Shown in pieces: positions 40,024 through 50,100 of a DNA stretch of 64,000 nt. A program made the position numbers and the translations under genes. The stretch's first letter is position 1; each line of letters opens with the position of its first letter. The DNA comes from Aculops lycopersici. Its lineage: Eukaryota > Arthropoda > Arachnida > Trombidiformes > Eriophyidae. The notes under the pieces are model-generated. The model was given only the letters and a program-made list of their open reading frames with translations, did not search any database and had not been told where the DNA came from. Location of the stretch: assembly GCA_015350385.1 (NCBI GenBank), contig WNKI01000004.1:1450061-1514060 (forward strand). Reading direction: 5' to 3'.

Positions 40024-41652
40024 TTAGATTAACCTAAGCAATATTGTGGAGCTAACTGAGCCTAAAGTTAGCCCAATTGCCAGCGCGGTTGCCATAATGA
40101 AGCCGGTCATTTCGAGGCGACTCTTTTGCGAACTATCCGAGGCCATGATCATGGCCGAGGAGAAAACGTAGCCATTTGTTAGTGCTGTAAAGCTAATAAA
40201 GATTGGAAAGTAAAAGTCGCTTGTGAACCAGGTGGGTGTGTCGTACTTTGGATACACGTTGCAGAACAATATGAGCATCGGTAGGACTGCCCTTGCAATA
40301 GTTAGTATGAGTAGTAAATTTTTTTTCCTTTTTGGGAATGGAATGAACGAGGATAGGACTCTTCCTGTTAGATCGCCGAAGTTGAACATGACAAATGTTG
40401 TCAGAGGGATGAAGAAGCGTCCCGTGAATACGGAGGAGTTTGGTGTTTGAGGTACTACTAGCACGCAGATACCTGGAAAGACGGCTAGCGATGCCCAGAA
40501 GGCCCCAATCACCGAGGCTGCCATTTGCCAACAATCCTCCAGGGCGACGAGAATTTCCGATTTGCTTTCAATAAAATTGACCGACAATGAGGTGCTCAGT
40601 TGATCTTCGCTAGGTATTTTGACTAGATAGTAGCGCGAGTAGTCGTTGTCCATGAACCAGTAGCAAATGATTGCAAAGGCGAGAAAGATTGTTGAGGCCA
40701 AGAAGTACCATAGTCCGCTCATAACTGGTCCAGTATTGTTTGCCATGGACATAATTTGAATGGTCACCGCAAGCAATCCCGCCGCGGCCTGGCCATTGAC
40801 CATGGAGTGCATGCAATTGTTTGGAAAGCTTGCCACAATACCAAAGATGGCCGCTTGAAAGATGGCCGAGAAGAAGCTAATAACTGTGACCATTGCAAGT
40901 GTTACAACAAAGAAGACTATTTGCATATCATCGGTATCAATTTTGGTGAACACAGTGGTAGCTGCAAAGATGGCCAACATGACGCTAAGTGATACATAGA
41001 GTCGCTTCTTTTGCGAAAATCTCTGCCCATAAAGGGAGTTGAGTAGCATGGATAATAACATTGGAACATTTGCAGCAATTGCCAGGTAACTCTCGAAGAA
41101 TACCTGCAACGGTGTTCGATCAATTGTGTGCGGTTCATTTGGATCATAGGCAATGCTTGTGTTTCTAAACTTGTACATCCAATAATCGGTGGCTGTAATG
41201 AAAAAGTTCCACGGCAAAAGGGTTGTGATTCCAAGGATTGTGAAGCCAATACAAACTAACTTATACCTATCCCTTGGCACCAGGCTACTGTATTGGCTTT
41301 GATTGTTGTAGTTTGTCGTTGATATTGTCGAATAGTTTCCATGCGAATTGAGCGTTTGAGTTGAATTGTAATTGAGGGTATTGGCGCCGTTAATATTGTT
41401 ATGATTACCCAACAGGTTGTCGCTAGAGCTTGCGCGCGAAATTCTCGTTGACGTCGGTGTTTGCTGGCCATCCGACGATGCAAAGTCCACTTCGTTAAAA
41501 CGATTCGAGCCAATAATGTGCCCACTTCCACAGGAATCATGGCGCCGACTCGTCGTCCTGATTCTCGACGACGACGTCGTCGTCGCCGCCGCCGTCGATG
41601 GCAAATCTCTGGTTGGCGTGAAGCGCACCTCTTGCTTCGGTGGACTGGACAT
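40024..41652 (-). CDS. equilibrative nucleoside transporter (SLC29 family)
   Basis: 542 residues. A long polar N-terminus (about 1-125, Ser/Thr/Asn-rich) is followed by about 11 hydrophobic segments. The first carries the ENT signature GITTLLPWNFFITATDYW. Further matches are the glycine-rich helices (NGQAAAGLLAVTIQIM), FNFGDLTGRVLSSF and FTALTNGYVFSSAMIMA. The family moves nucleosides and nucleobases down their gradients. The N-terminal extension is longer than in vertebrate ENT1/2 and could be regulatory or simply disordered; the ATG used is the first in frame. Which ENT paralogue this is cannot be said. Single exon. Confidence 0.93.
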   Translation of the reverse strand: MSSPPKQEVRFTPTRDLPSTAAATTTSSSRIRTTSRRHDSCGSGHIIGSNRFNEVDFASSDGQQTPTSTRISRASSSDNLLGNHNNINGANTLNYNSTQTLNSHGNYSTISTTNYNNQSQYSSLVPRDRYKLVCIGFTILGITTLLPWNFFITATDYWMYKFRNTSIAYDPNEPHTIDRTPLQVFFESYLAIAANVPMLLSMLLNSLYGQRFSQKKRLYVSLSVMLAIFAATTVFTKIDTDDMQIVFFVVTLAMVTVISFFSAIFQAAIFGIVASFPNNCMHSMVNGQAAAGLLAVTIQIMSMANNTGPVMSGLWYFLASTIFLAFAIICYWFMDNDYSRYYLVKIPSEDQLSTSLSVNFIESKSEILVALEDCWQMAASVIGAFWASLAVFPGICVLVVPQTPNSSVFTGRFFIPLTTFVMFNFGDLTGRVLSSFIPFPKRKKNLLLILTIARAVLPMLILFCNVYPKYDTPTWFTSDFYFPIFISFTALTNGYVFSSAMIMASDSSQKSRLEMTGFIMATALAIGLTLGSVSSTILLRLI

Positions 41653-43512
41653 CGGTTGCTTCTAATTGTGTGTCTTCTCTTTGCTGTTGCTTGTTGTTTG
41701 TTCTTGAGGGTTACAGTTTCTTTTGTTCCAGTAAAACTTGACCTGAGAAACTTAGCAGCTTGCGATGGTTAGCAAGACCAACCTGTCGGCGCCTCGTTGC
41801 GAGTAATTAGGCAGCTTGAGGGGATGCAAATGCAACATTTCATCTAATCGTTTGCATATCGTGTGAGCATATTGGCATATTGGCATGCAACCTTAATTTT
41901 CTCGCCCGAAAGTGTCCCAAGTGGTAGCGAAAAGATGTTCGGACCAAGCAGCTAAAAGTGAAGACAACTTTGAGTGCCTTGGCCATAGACAGATACTCTA
42001 ATGTCAGTGAGTCATCCGCAATCAGAGAGATAGACGTCCAAACTAGTCGTGCGCCTTTACATTCCATTTTTCGGGTTAGCTAGCCATCCAACTAGCCAAT
42101 CAGCCAGTCAATCGGCAAGCTAATCAGCGAGCTGGCCATGCGAAAGGACAACTTTCTGTCGGCATTCGATCTTTTGTCGACGCGCGACACAATAGAACAC
42201 CACGGATTTTGTTGGTGGTCGTGGGATGGTGGTGTTAATTTATATATATACATATGTGTGCGTGTGTATGTGTGAATAATGATATTGATATTCAATCTTT
42301 CGTTTTCACGGGGGCTAATCATTATGACGCCAGACGATGGAAGTCGAGAGCAACAAAGCAACGGCCAAGAGCCAAGGTCTTGCAACAGATAGATGGATAT
42401 GGCAAAAATTGTATCGTAACGAGCAAGCGTCAGATGTGACAATCGAGCCGGTGCACAGGGTTGGCTCCTTTGAGCGCGCTTTTTTGCCACTATCGCCCAA
42501 AAGATCGAGGTGATCTCTCTAGCTAGTTGCTTAGCTAGCTAGACAATTAGTGCCGTACACTAGAGTCTGTAGATGCATTGTGCTGATGGTGCTTGTGGTT
42601 GTAGTGCGGAAACTTTCCTCCTGTTGGTTGCCCCAGCAGTCCTCTCGGTTGGGCGGCAGTGGATCAATTTTTAATAGAGCGAGAGAGCGATGTAAAAATA
42701 TCAGCCCAGAGACAGTTGTTGTTGTCGTTGGCGGCGGCGGTGGTGGTGCTAGTGGTTGTGGTGCCGCTGAATTATTCGGGTTAACTTGCTCAGTTTAAGA
42801 TGCAAGTAACACAGTTGGTTTTGCCCAACCTCTCTCTCTCTCTCTCTCTCTTTCTTGAGCCCTCAAAATGGTGAGACAAACGCTGTTGGGATCATGTATT
42901 ATGTATCTCACACTCCACTAGTTGGCCAATTGTGTGTGTTTCTTGAGAGCACGAGCCGTGACAATAGCAATGCCAATTGAATGCCTTCGAAGCGATTTCC
43001 AGTGCCAAATTCAGTGTGTTTGTGAGCAAATAGGGAGAGAGAGAAAACCCTTCGATTTCCAGGTAGTTGTCGTGTGACTTCCCGTTTCTTATTACTTCCA
43101 CCACTTAAGCACATATTTCAAAGTCAAACATTGACAAAAGTAGCAACAGTCAATGGGCAACAAGTGGTTGTTTGCTAGCTTGCTTGCTTGTTTCCTTGAG
43201 TCAGTTTTTGCAGGACACTAGTCTATTTGAGGGAACAACGAAGACGACGATTATTGCATCAATCCAGAGCGAGCTATTAAGAGCAAGTGAGCGAGCGAAA
43301 GGCGAATCACCTGGCCAGATTGCCGCTGTCGTGGCGCTGATTGTTGCTTGATTGGCTGGTTGGCTGAATTTTCAGGTTGCCCTTTTGAGCCAGCCTCTGG
43401 TCTAGTTCTAACTGGTTGACGTTATATTTAGTCTAATTGTTTGCTTTGCTAACCTTTCGCTAGCTGATTTCTGGTTTCTGGAGGAATCAGAGAAAGTTGT
43501 TCACGGTGACAT

Positions 43513-43519
43513 TATAAAA
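43513..43519 (+). promoter_or_regulatory. candidate TATA box upstream of the M13 gene
   Basis: TATAAAA inside GACATTATAAAATCAA. A transcript starting about 30 bases downstream would run about 240 bases to the donor at 43782. Confidence 0.4.
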
Positions 43520-43912
43520 TCAATGCGCTCGATCGGCAACTATATCCTCGCAGATAGACACAACAGAGTGGTACACAACAAATAAACGCCAAAGGCTCTG
43601 ATTAGATTGGCAAGATTTTGCAAAGCTAGCTACCATTGTAGTTAACTATTGCCGGCTGTCGCTGTTTTCATGGCCATCGCCACTGCCACCGTTATTCTTG
43701 GCCCAGTAGTGGTTAGCCGCTTGAAAGTTTAAGTTGACTTGCAGCCAACTGAACGCCGTTTCCTGTGATTGAGAGTCACAGGTGAGTCAGTGCAACACAA
43801 TACAACACAACATTCGGCTCAGCTCAGCTCAGCTCAAATCAACTCAGTCATTCGATAGACAAACGAGTCTGGATTGTCAAGGAGAAGTGAGCAACGACGA
43901 CGAGAACAACAT

Positions 43913-43919
43913 TATAAAA
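43913..43919 (+). promoter_or_regulatory. second candidate TATA box upstream of the M13 gene
   Basis: TATAAAA inside AACATTATAAAATACAAC, the same extended word as at 43513 and 29708. Confidence 0.35.
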
Positions 43920-45482
43920 TACAACAGCGTTTGCCGCCACTTCGAGCGCCCAAAGCGAGCGCTGGCAACAAGTGCTTGGCAAGCGAGCTCGTTTGGGCGC
44001 CACAGAATGTCAAGTGTACACTTACCTTAGGCGGCCATTAGGCGGCACCACATCAGGCACTCAACATTTAAAACTTGGAACATTCCTCACTAAACAAGTC
44101 GTTGATAATTCCAATCAATAGATTTAACTAGTGCTTCTCTATTATGTTCCTTTTATGTCTCTCTGCATGTCCTTCCGCACCAACCCTTTACCTATTGTCG
44201 GCGTCGCCGTTAACACTTGTTGTCCTGTCAGGTAGACCTCTTTTTTGTCGTTACCTTTTGGACGTTTAAAGGCCGGCTGATTGGCGCCCTAAATGAGCGA
44301 GCTCATGCTACATGAGCACAAGCAAGCGAGCAAGTTGATTGCATGTAAGCAAGTGGACGGCCGCGAAAAAAGAAAAGAAAAGAAAAGAAAAGTGGCAAAC
44401 GCGATCAGCAAGCAGGAGAGAGAAAGGGACAGGAGACAACAATTCAATCAGTTGGTTGGTTCGTTCGAATACACATAAAAAAGAGTCACCTCCAATTTTC
44501 TGGATTTTCATTGGATTGATGATATATAATTAGCGCAGAGTTGTGTATTGTGATCTGTCATGTTCAATTATATCACCAAGGCGAATGGTTGCATAATAAT
44601 TACTCAATGATGACAAGCTTATCCAATTACCAGTTAGTCGAAAGGTTCGAGGCATGAGTTTCCAATTTCGCCAACAGGTGCGCTGCGTGCCTCTGTGTGT
44701 CTATTGTGTATACGGCATCTTTGTGACTGTCCATTTCGAGCTACAATATCAGCGACTACAACTACTACTACTACTATTTCTATTTCTACTGCTAGGAATA
44801 GCCAACAATCTACAAAACAAACAAAAAAGCTCAAATTTTGCTTGCTTTTCGAGGTTGAATGTCAGATAAACCACCAAAAACAAATGTAAGAAAAACTCTC
44901 GATTGTTTCAGCCCATCCGCCCATCGGTTTTGCTTCGGTAGCTGCTCTTTTTTCGTCACCTGAACTCAACGGGCGACGGAGACGACGCCTTTTCTCCTAT
45001 CATCGACAGCGAGAGTTTCGCTCCACTTGACATCCCTGATTTGCTTACTTTCGCGGCTACTGTACAATAATCACGCCAAACTTCAACAACCAAATCAAGT
45101 GGCCAGTTTGGTCACTATGGCCTCAAGGGCAATCAAAAAGTCGTTGTTTGGTTGTAATTGTCGCCGGTATGCAAAGTTGGACCAGTGACGGTAGCAGCAA
45201 AAGCGGCGGCGGCAGCATCAGTTTGTTGTTTAATGTAGAGGGTTGGTTGTCCTCAAGTCCAATGGCATCATCAGAGCCATAGGACCACTTGTTGCGCTTG
45301 ATTCGCTCATTGGTGGTTGGCCGAGTAACAGTTGCCGCACCGCGCGCACAACCACCGCCCTGCCCAGGTAAGTTCGAGCGCCGCGCTTGCCCAGCACTCT
45401 TTCGTTCATTCGTCCGCTTGCCGCCAAGCTACAGTTGCTTAGCTAGCCAACCCGTTTGAATTGTTCCTATCAGATTGTGTGA

Positions 45483-45500
45483 GCTAGCCGGCCGGCTAGC
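45483..45500. repeat. 18-bp perfect palindrome
   Basis: GCTAGCCGGCCGGCTAGC equals its own reverse complement. It sits in CTAGC-rich sequence common in this region. Confidence 0.85.
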
Positions 45501-45648
45501 GAGCGAGTCGGCAAGCAAGTGAGTAGCATAAGCGACCATAACCAAACCACATAGCAGAATTTCTCTCTCTCTCTCTCTCTTCTCAGGTAACAGTGCAATC
45601 AGCGTGAGTATCGCTCGCCTCGCGCTCATAGCGCAACTGCAACTGCAT

Positions 45649-45674
45649 GTGTGTGTGTGTGTGTGTGTGTGTGT
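45649..45674. repeat. (GT)n microsatellite
   Basis: About 13 GT units. Confidence 0.9.
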
Positions 45675-46597
45675 CTCCTTCTTCGTGTGCCTGTGAGCAA
45701 CCTGAGCCACCTGTAACCAACAGGTAAAGCCGACAACCTGTGGCAGTCGGCAGTGCAGAGCTAAGCGGAGAGTTGGAGCAAAGAATCGGGGAGCTGAAAG
45801 CGAACGAAGGCAAAGAAGACGAAGAAGAAGAAGTTGGTTACTGGAGGATATCAGCTAGAGAACGACGACAACGACGTTGGGAGAATTAACTAGCAAGTGA
45901 GTCGGCTAGTCAGTTAGTTAGTTAGCTAGTTAGCTAGTTAGATATCACAGTTGGCGGCAGGTAATCTGGCCAACTAACAAACTAGTGCTCGTTTTGCGAT
46001 TGATGCTAGCGCCTTCCGTTTTCTTTCAGCAGCGGCAGCAGAAGTAAGTTTTTAAATACTATCAAGTCGCTAAATCAGTTTGTCAGTCAGTCATTCAGCT
46101 GATAGTTGCTTTGCAAGTTTTAGATTTTTTTTGCAACTGATTGTCATCAGGTCAGAGCATAGTGGCCACTTGTTTCCGTTGTGCCGATTAAGCCGCAAAT
46201 TGGGCAGAAAAGTTGCGTCCCCTAGAGAAACAACAAGATTAAAGTAAAAGCGACGAGTTCAGTTACGCAACAGCGAGCCGCAACAAGCGACATCCGTTAA
46301 TCTTGAGAAGAAGTTTAGTAGATTAAAAGACGACCACGACCCCGACGACGACCAGAAACCAAAGAGACGCTAGAAAAATTGAGCTAAATGCAAGAAGGAC
46401 AATAGATTTTAGAAGACAACAACAACAACAACAACCACCTGCCTCCAAATCGGCGCGAAAAATCTCAACAATTTCGTCGACGTCTACTGTGATATTCGAC
46501 ACACAAGAAATCTAATTAATTAGAGGATCTCATTACTAAACTCGATAGTTGTAGTTACTTAACACATTCATGCATGTACTGATGATTATTTAGACCA

Positions 46598-46606
46598 ATG
46601 AAATGA
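46598..46606 (+). promoter_or_regulatory. two-codon upstream ORF overlapping the M13 start codon
   Basis: The sequence ATGAAATGA encodes Met-Lys-stop. Its TGA overlaps the ATG of the long exon (ATGA at 46603-46606). Such an arrangement can permit termination-reinitiation. The motif is certain; whether it is in the mRNA depends on the splice model (acceptor AG ending 46593). Confidence 0.5.
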
Positions 46607-47168
46607 GTAGTTTTACCAGTAACAACAATAACAATAATAACTCGTCAAGTGAGCAGGAGTTAGCGTTGGCCAAGTTGCGCCAGGAGGCCAAACTGATTGA
46701 CACTTCGAGTTTCATTGGAAAGCAAAATCAAAAATCGATCATAAGCAACTCGCAAGAAGCTGTAAAGCATTACCAGAATCAGATTAATCAATCCGCCGGC
46801 CAGCAGCAACAGCAAAACCGGAAACGCGCCAACTACCACCAGCTAACTACGTCTAGTTCGAACCAGCAGCTCGCGGGAAGCGGCGGCGCCAACCAAATGT
46901 CGGCCAATCTAAACCACCACCACCACCACCATTCGGCCAGCCACCTGGGCTCGGCTGGCAACGGCAGTGGCGTTGTCGGCGGCGGAGATGGAAAGATTTC
47001 GGTGACCATCAGCAAGTCAAGCGCAAGTTTACACCAACATCACGACCAGCAGCATCACCGTCACCAGCAACAAGTGGTCGCGGCTATCGACAGATCTGAT
47101 TCGGCCAGCTTGCCCTCCTCAAGCAGCTCGGCCTCAACCAGCGAGTCAATGTTCAAGCGAAGATTAGG
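46603..47168 (+). CDS. M13 gene exon: cytoplasmic low-complexity tail
   Basis: Encodes about 188 residues with Asn, Gln, His and Ser runs (ANLNHHHHHHSASH). A few charged helical pieces occur (EQELALAKLRQEAKLIDTS), ending SMFKRRLG. Donor AGATTAGG|GTGAGT leaves two bases of a Gly codon, which the exon starting at 53756 completes. The CAACAAGTGG word at 47068 lies inside this exon. Confidence 0.6.
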
Positions 47169-50100
47169 GTGAGTAGGAACACATTTGATGCAGGCTCGTT
47201 TATCGATCGCATATTTTGGATCGGATTATTATAATCATTATATGGTATTCGGTCGTTTTGCAACGTGATGTTTTTAAACTATTTCCTGTCGCTTGACTCT
47301 TGATTGTATTCAAATCAACGTCTCGTTTCGTCCGACGGATCGAAGCCAACTGACTGACTGTTCCTCTGTCTGGCTAACCGTCTGGCTGTCGGTCTGGCAA
47401 GCTAGCTTAGCAAGCGAGCACTAGTCGCTCGCTCGATGGCTCGTATGTGTGTGTGAGGCATGCAGTGTGGCATGATGCCAGATAATTTGATTAGTTGCGG
47501 CCGATTAGCTGCAGCACTCAACCGGCATCCCGCGCGACTTAACTGCAGGAAAATGACCGACCGCCCCAAAGCGGTGCCCGCGACCGCGGCAGTCGCGGAG
47601 GCGAATGGCCACTTTCGCTGCTGCCGCCGCCGCCGCAGCCGCCAATCAAGTCAATGGCCTCTGAATAGATCAAAGTTGTTGCTGTTGTTGCGGTGAGAGT
47701 ACCATGAGGCTCATGGTTAACAGGTTGTTTATTAGTATTGGTAATGGCAGCAGCAGCTGCTGCTGCTGCATCGACGCTGCAGGCCGATTCTTTTTGTCAT
47801 CTTCACGGTTGCCAGCGAGCTTGTCAGTGAGCCGGCCTGTGCTGACTAATGGGCGTGTGCGAGTTGCGGTCGAGCTTTTGTCTTTTGATCTCGCGAAAAG
47901 ACCAACTCGGCTAACTGACTGACGGACTGCTCGTCAATCATTGCAAGACGAGCGGCGAGCTATTGGCAAGAGCGCGCTTAGGCCAGGTAACTGGCCGTCG
48001 GTCGCCGGGGCGCAAACGATGATGTTGTTGCAAACGGAACGCTTGCCACACTCACGCTAATGGCCCGATTCTATTCCGCCATCGCCGTTAGAAAACATGA
48101 CAACTGACGAGAGGAGGAGATAGAATTTGAGAGTTGAATTTTTTTTTTAAAAAGACAGAGGATTCCTCAAGTGGTTGCTGCGTATCAATTATACGGTCAG
48201 CGCCGAGGCTCTCGAGTTCGTGTGTGTCAAATTTACCCGACGCATTGAATCGAATATTCACTTTTCACCTTTTGCTAGCTTTCCAAAAGTGAGTTGCTCA
48301 TTCTATCCATCAAATGGATAAAACTAAACTAAATTGAACCCTCTCGACAATGCATTCTTCTTTATTCCATTGACATCGACGGCGCGAAGCCAACAATCGG
48401 CCACTAGAAACACCGCAAAGCGGACGACGAGACCAAGTGGTGAAGTTCAAGTATCAGAATTTTGCATACGATTACATTAATTCCAGCAACCCGATCGCTT
48501 AGTAGCCATCAGAGTCCATGGGATAGAAGTTTTCTGAAGCTTTTGAGACTTTTATGGCCACTAAACGAGCAGCTCGCCGGTAATGACGGCCAACGTCGGC
48601 GCGACGAAGACCACGACGTTGAGGCTAACTGCGCCGGCAGCAACAACAACAACAGCCGGCAACAATTGCAAAGCTGCCACTTGTTGCCGAGGCTGTTCAC
48701 CTTCGATGGCTAAAAATTTGCATTGCGATAAATATGAGCCATCCGTTGTGATGGTATGGTGTTCGCAAAGACGGCGAGCTGTTCGGGCTTTGCTAGACAC
48801 AGTGCGGCAACAGGTGGTGGACTGTTGGTGGTTTTGATGACGGCGACGAGGCGGTTGTGATACGCGAAACTGAATGCTGTCTCAGGTATCATCATCTGAG
48901 AAGTTATATGATAGGTGACCTTCTTCTAGTTTTTGTTGTTCATCTCTCTTTTTATCTTTCTCTTTCACAATGAATGCGCCCAATCAAAGTTTTGATCACC
49001 AGAGAGCAGAGTTTCCATTGACTTTAGTTGCAGATGCACAAATTAGCAATTATATGTTTGAGCAAAGGACGTCGACGACGACCAATGGAATGATGCCTCC
49101 ACCTTGAAGAAAAAGAAAACTTGCAACGGAACTTCTCAAGTGCAACTTTTAGCCACCTTTTCCTCACCTCCAGTGGGCAGTGGTTGATAAATCTCTCTCT
49201 CTCTCTNNNNNNNNNNNNNNNNNNNNNNNNNNNNNNNNNNNNNNNNNNNNNNNNNNNNNNNNNNNNNNNNNNNNNNNNNNNNNNNNNNNNNNNNNNNNNN
49301 NNNNNNNNNNNNNNNNNNNNNNNNNNNNNNNNNNNNNNNNNNNNNNNNNNNNNNNNNNNNNNNNNNNNNNNNNNNNNNNNNNNNNNNNNNNNNNNNNNNN
49401 NNNNNNNNNNNNNNNNNNNNNNNNNNNNNNNNNNNNNNNNNNNNNNNNNNNNNNNNNNNNNNNNNNNNNNNNNNNNNNNNNNNNNNNNNNNNNNNNNNNN
49501 NNNNNNNNNNNNNNNNNNNNNNNNNNNNNNNNNNNNNNNNTCTCCACCTCACCGAATATTGAATTACGATTCGTGTTCCATTTGGAAACATTGCCGGGCT
49601 AGTGTATCAGGCAACATCGATGCAAGAGGCAAGAGTCAGCTAGCTAGCCAGTCGGCCAGCAAGCGAGCAGACAAACAGAGAGGAGAGTTCAAAAGCGCGA
49701 CGAGATTTACGAGCTCGCTAGGGTCAACTCTCTGCCATCGTCCCGTTCCATCGCCAAGTTCAGCTTCAACTTTGCTGGAATATAAAAAGAAAGAAGAGTA
49801 AAGATGGACAAAAACTAATGAGAGCATCAGCATTAGCAGGCAAGGGCTAGCAGTTGAAGAGATATACTCACGCCCATGAGTTGCGATGGTCCGCGTTTGT
49901 CGGTTTGCCCGGTGTAACGTCGGACAGGTAAGTTAGTTGGTTGGCTAGCTGGCAGGCTTGGCGACCAGCCAGCTAGCCGACCAACTGATTGGCGGATTGG
50001 TGGCTCTCAATGATTCGCGCGATGATCAAGTGGCGGCCGCGCTCCAGGTGACCACCACCTGTTGCCAGTTATATCTTCGCAGACTGTGTGCTTTACCCGA

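Larger units (their letters stand above)
41653..46593 (+). promoter_or_regulatory. upstream region of the M13 gene, with candidate alternative first exons
   Basis: About 5 kb with no believable coding gene. On the plus strand it contains TATAAAA at 43513-43519 and 43913-43919. The first is followed at 43782 by a strong donor (CACAG|GTGAGT). Further donors are CCAG|GTAAGT at 45368, CAG|GTAACA near 45588, ACAG|GTAAAG near 45722 and GAA|GTAAGT at 46044. This suggests alternative non-coding first exons feeding the coding exon at 46594. CAACAAGTGG copies lie at 43158 and 45285. GT and CT microsatellites and an 18-bp palindrome (45483-45500) are also here. The left part includes the SLC29 promoter on the minus strand. 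All inferred from consensus. Confidence 0.45.

Noticed and set aside
49121..49801. Frames of 120-226 codons on both strands
   Set aside because: Mostly unknown residues across the 334-base N run.
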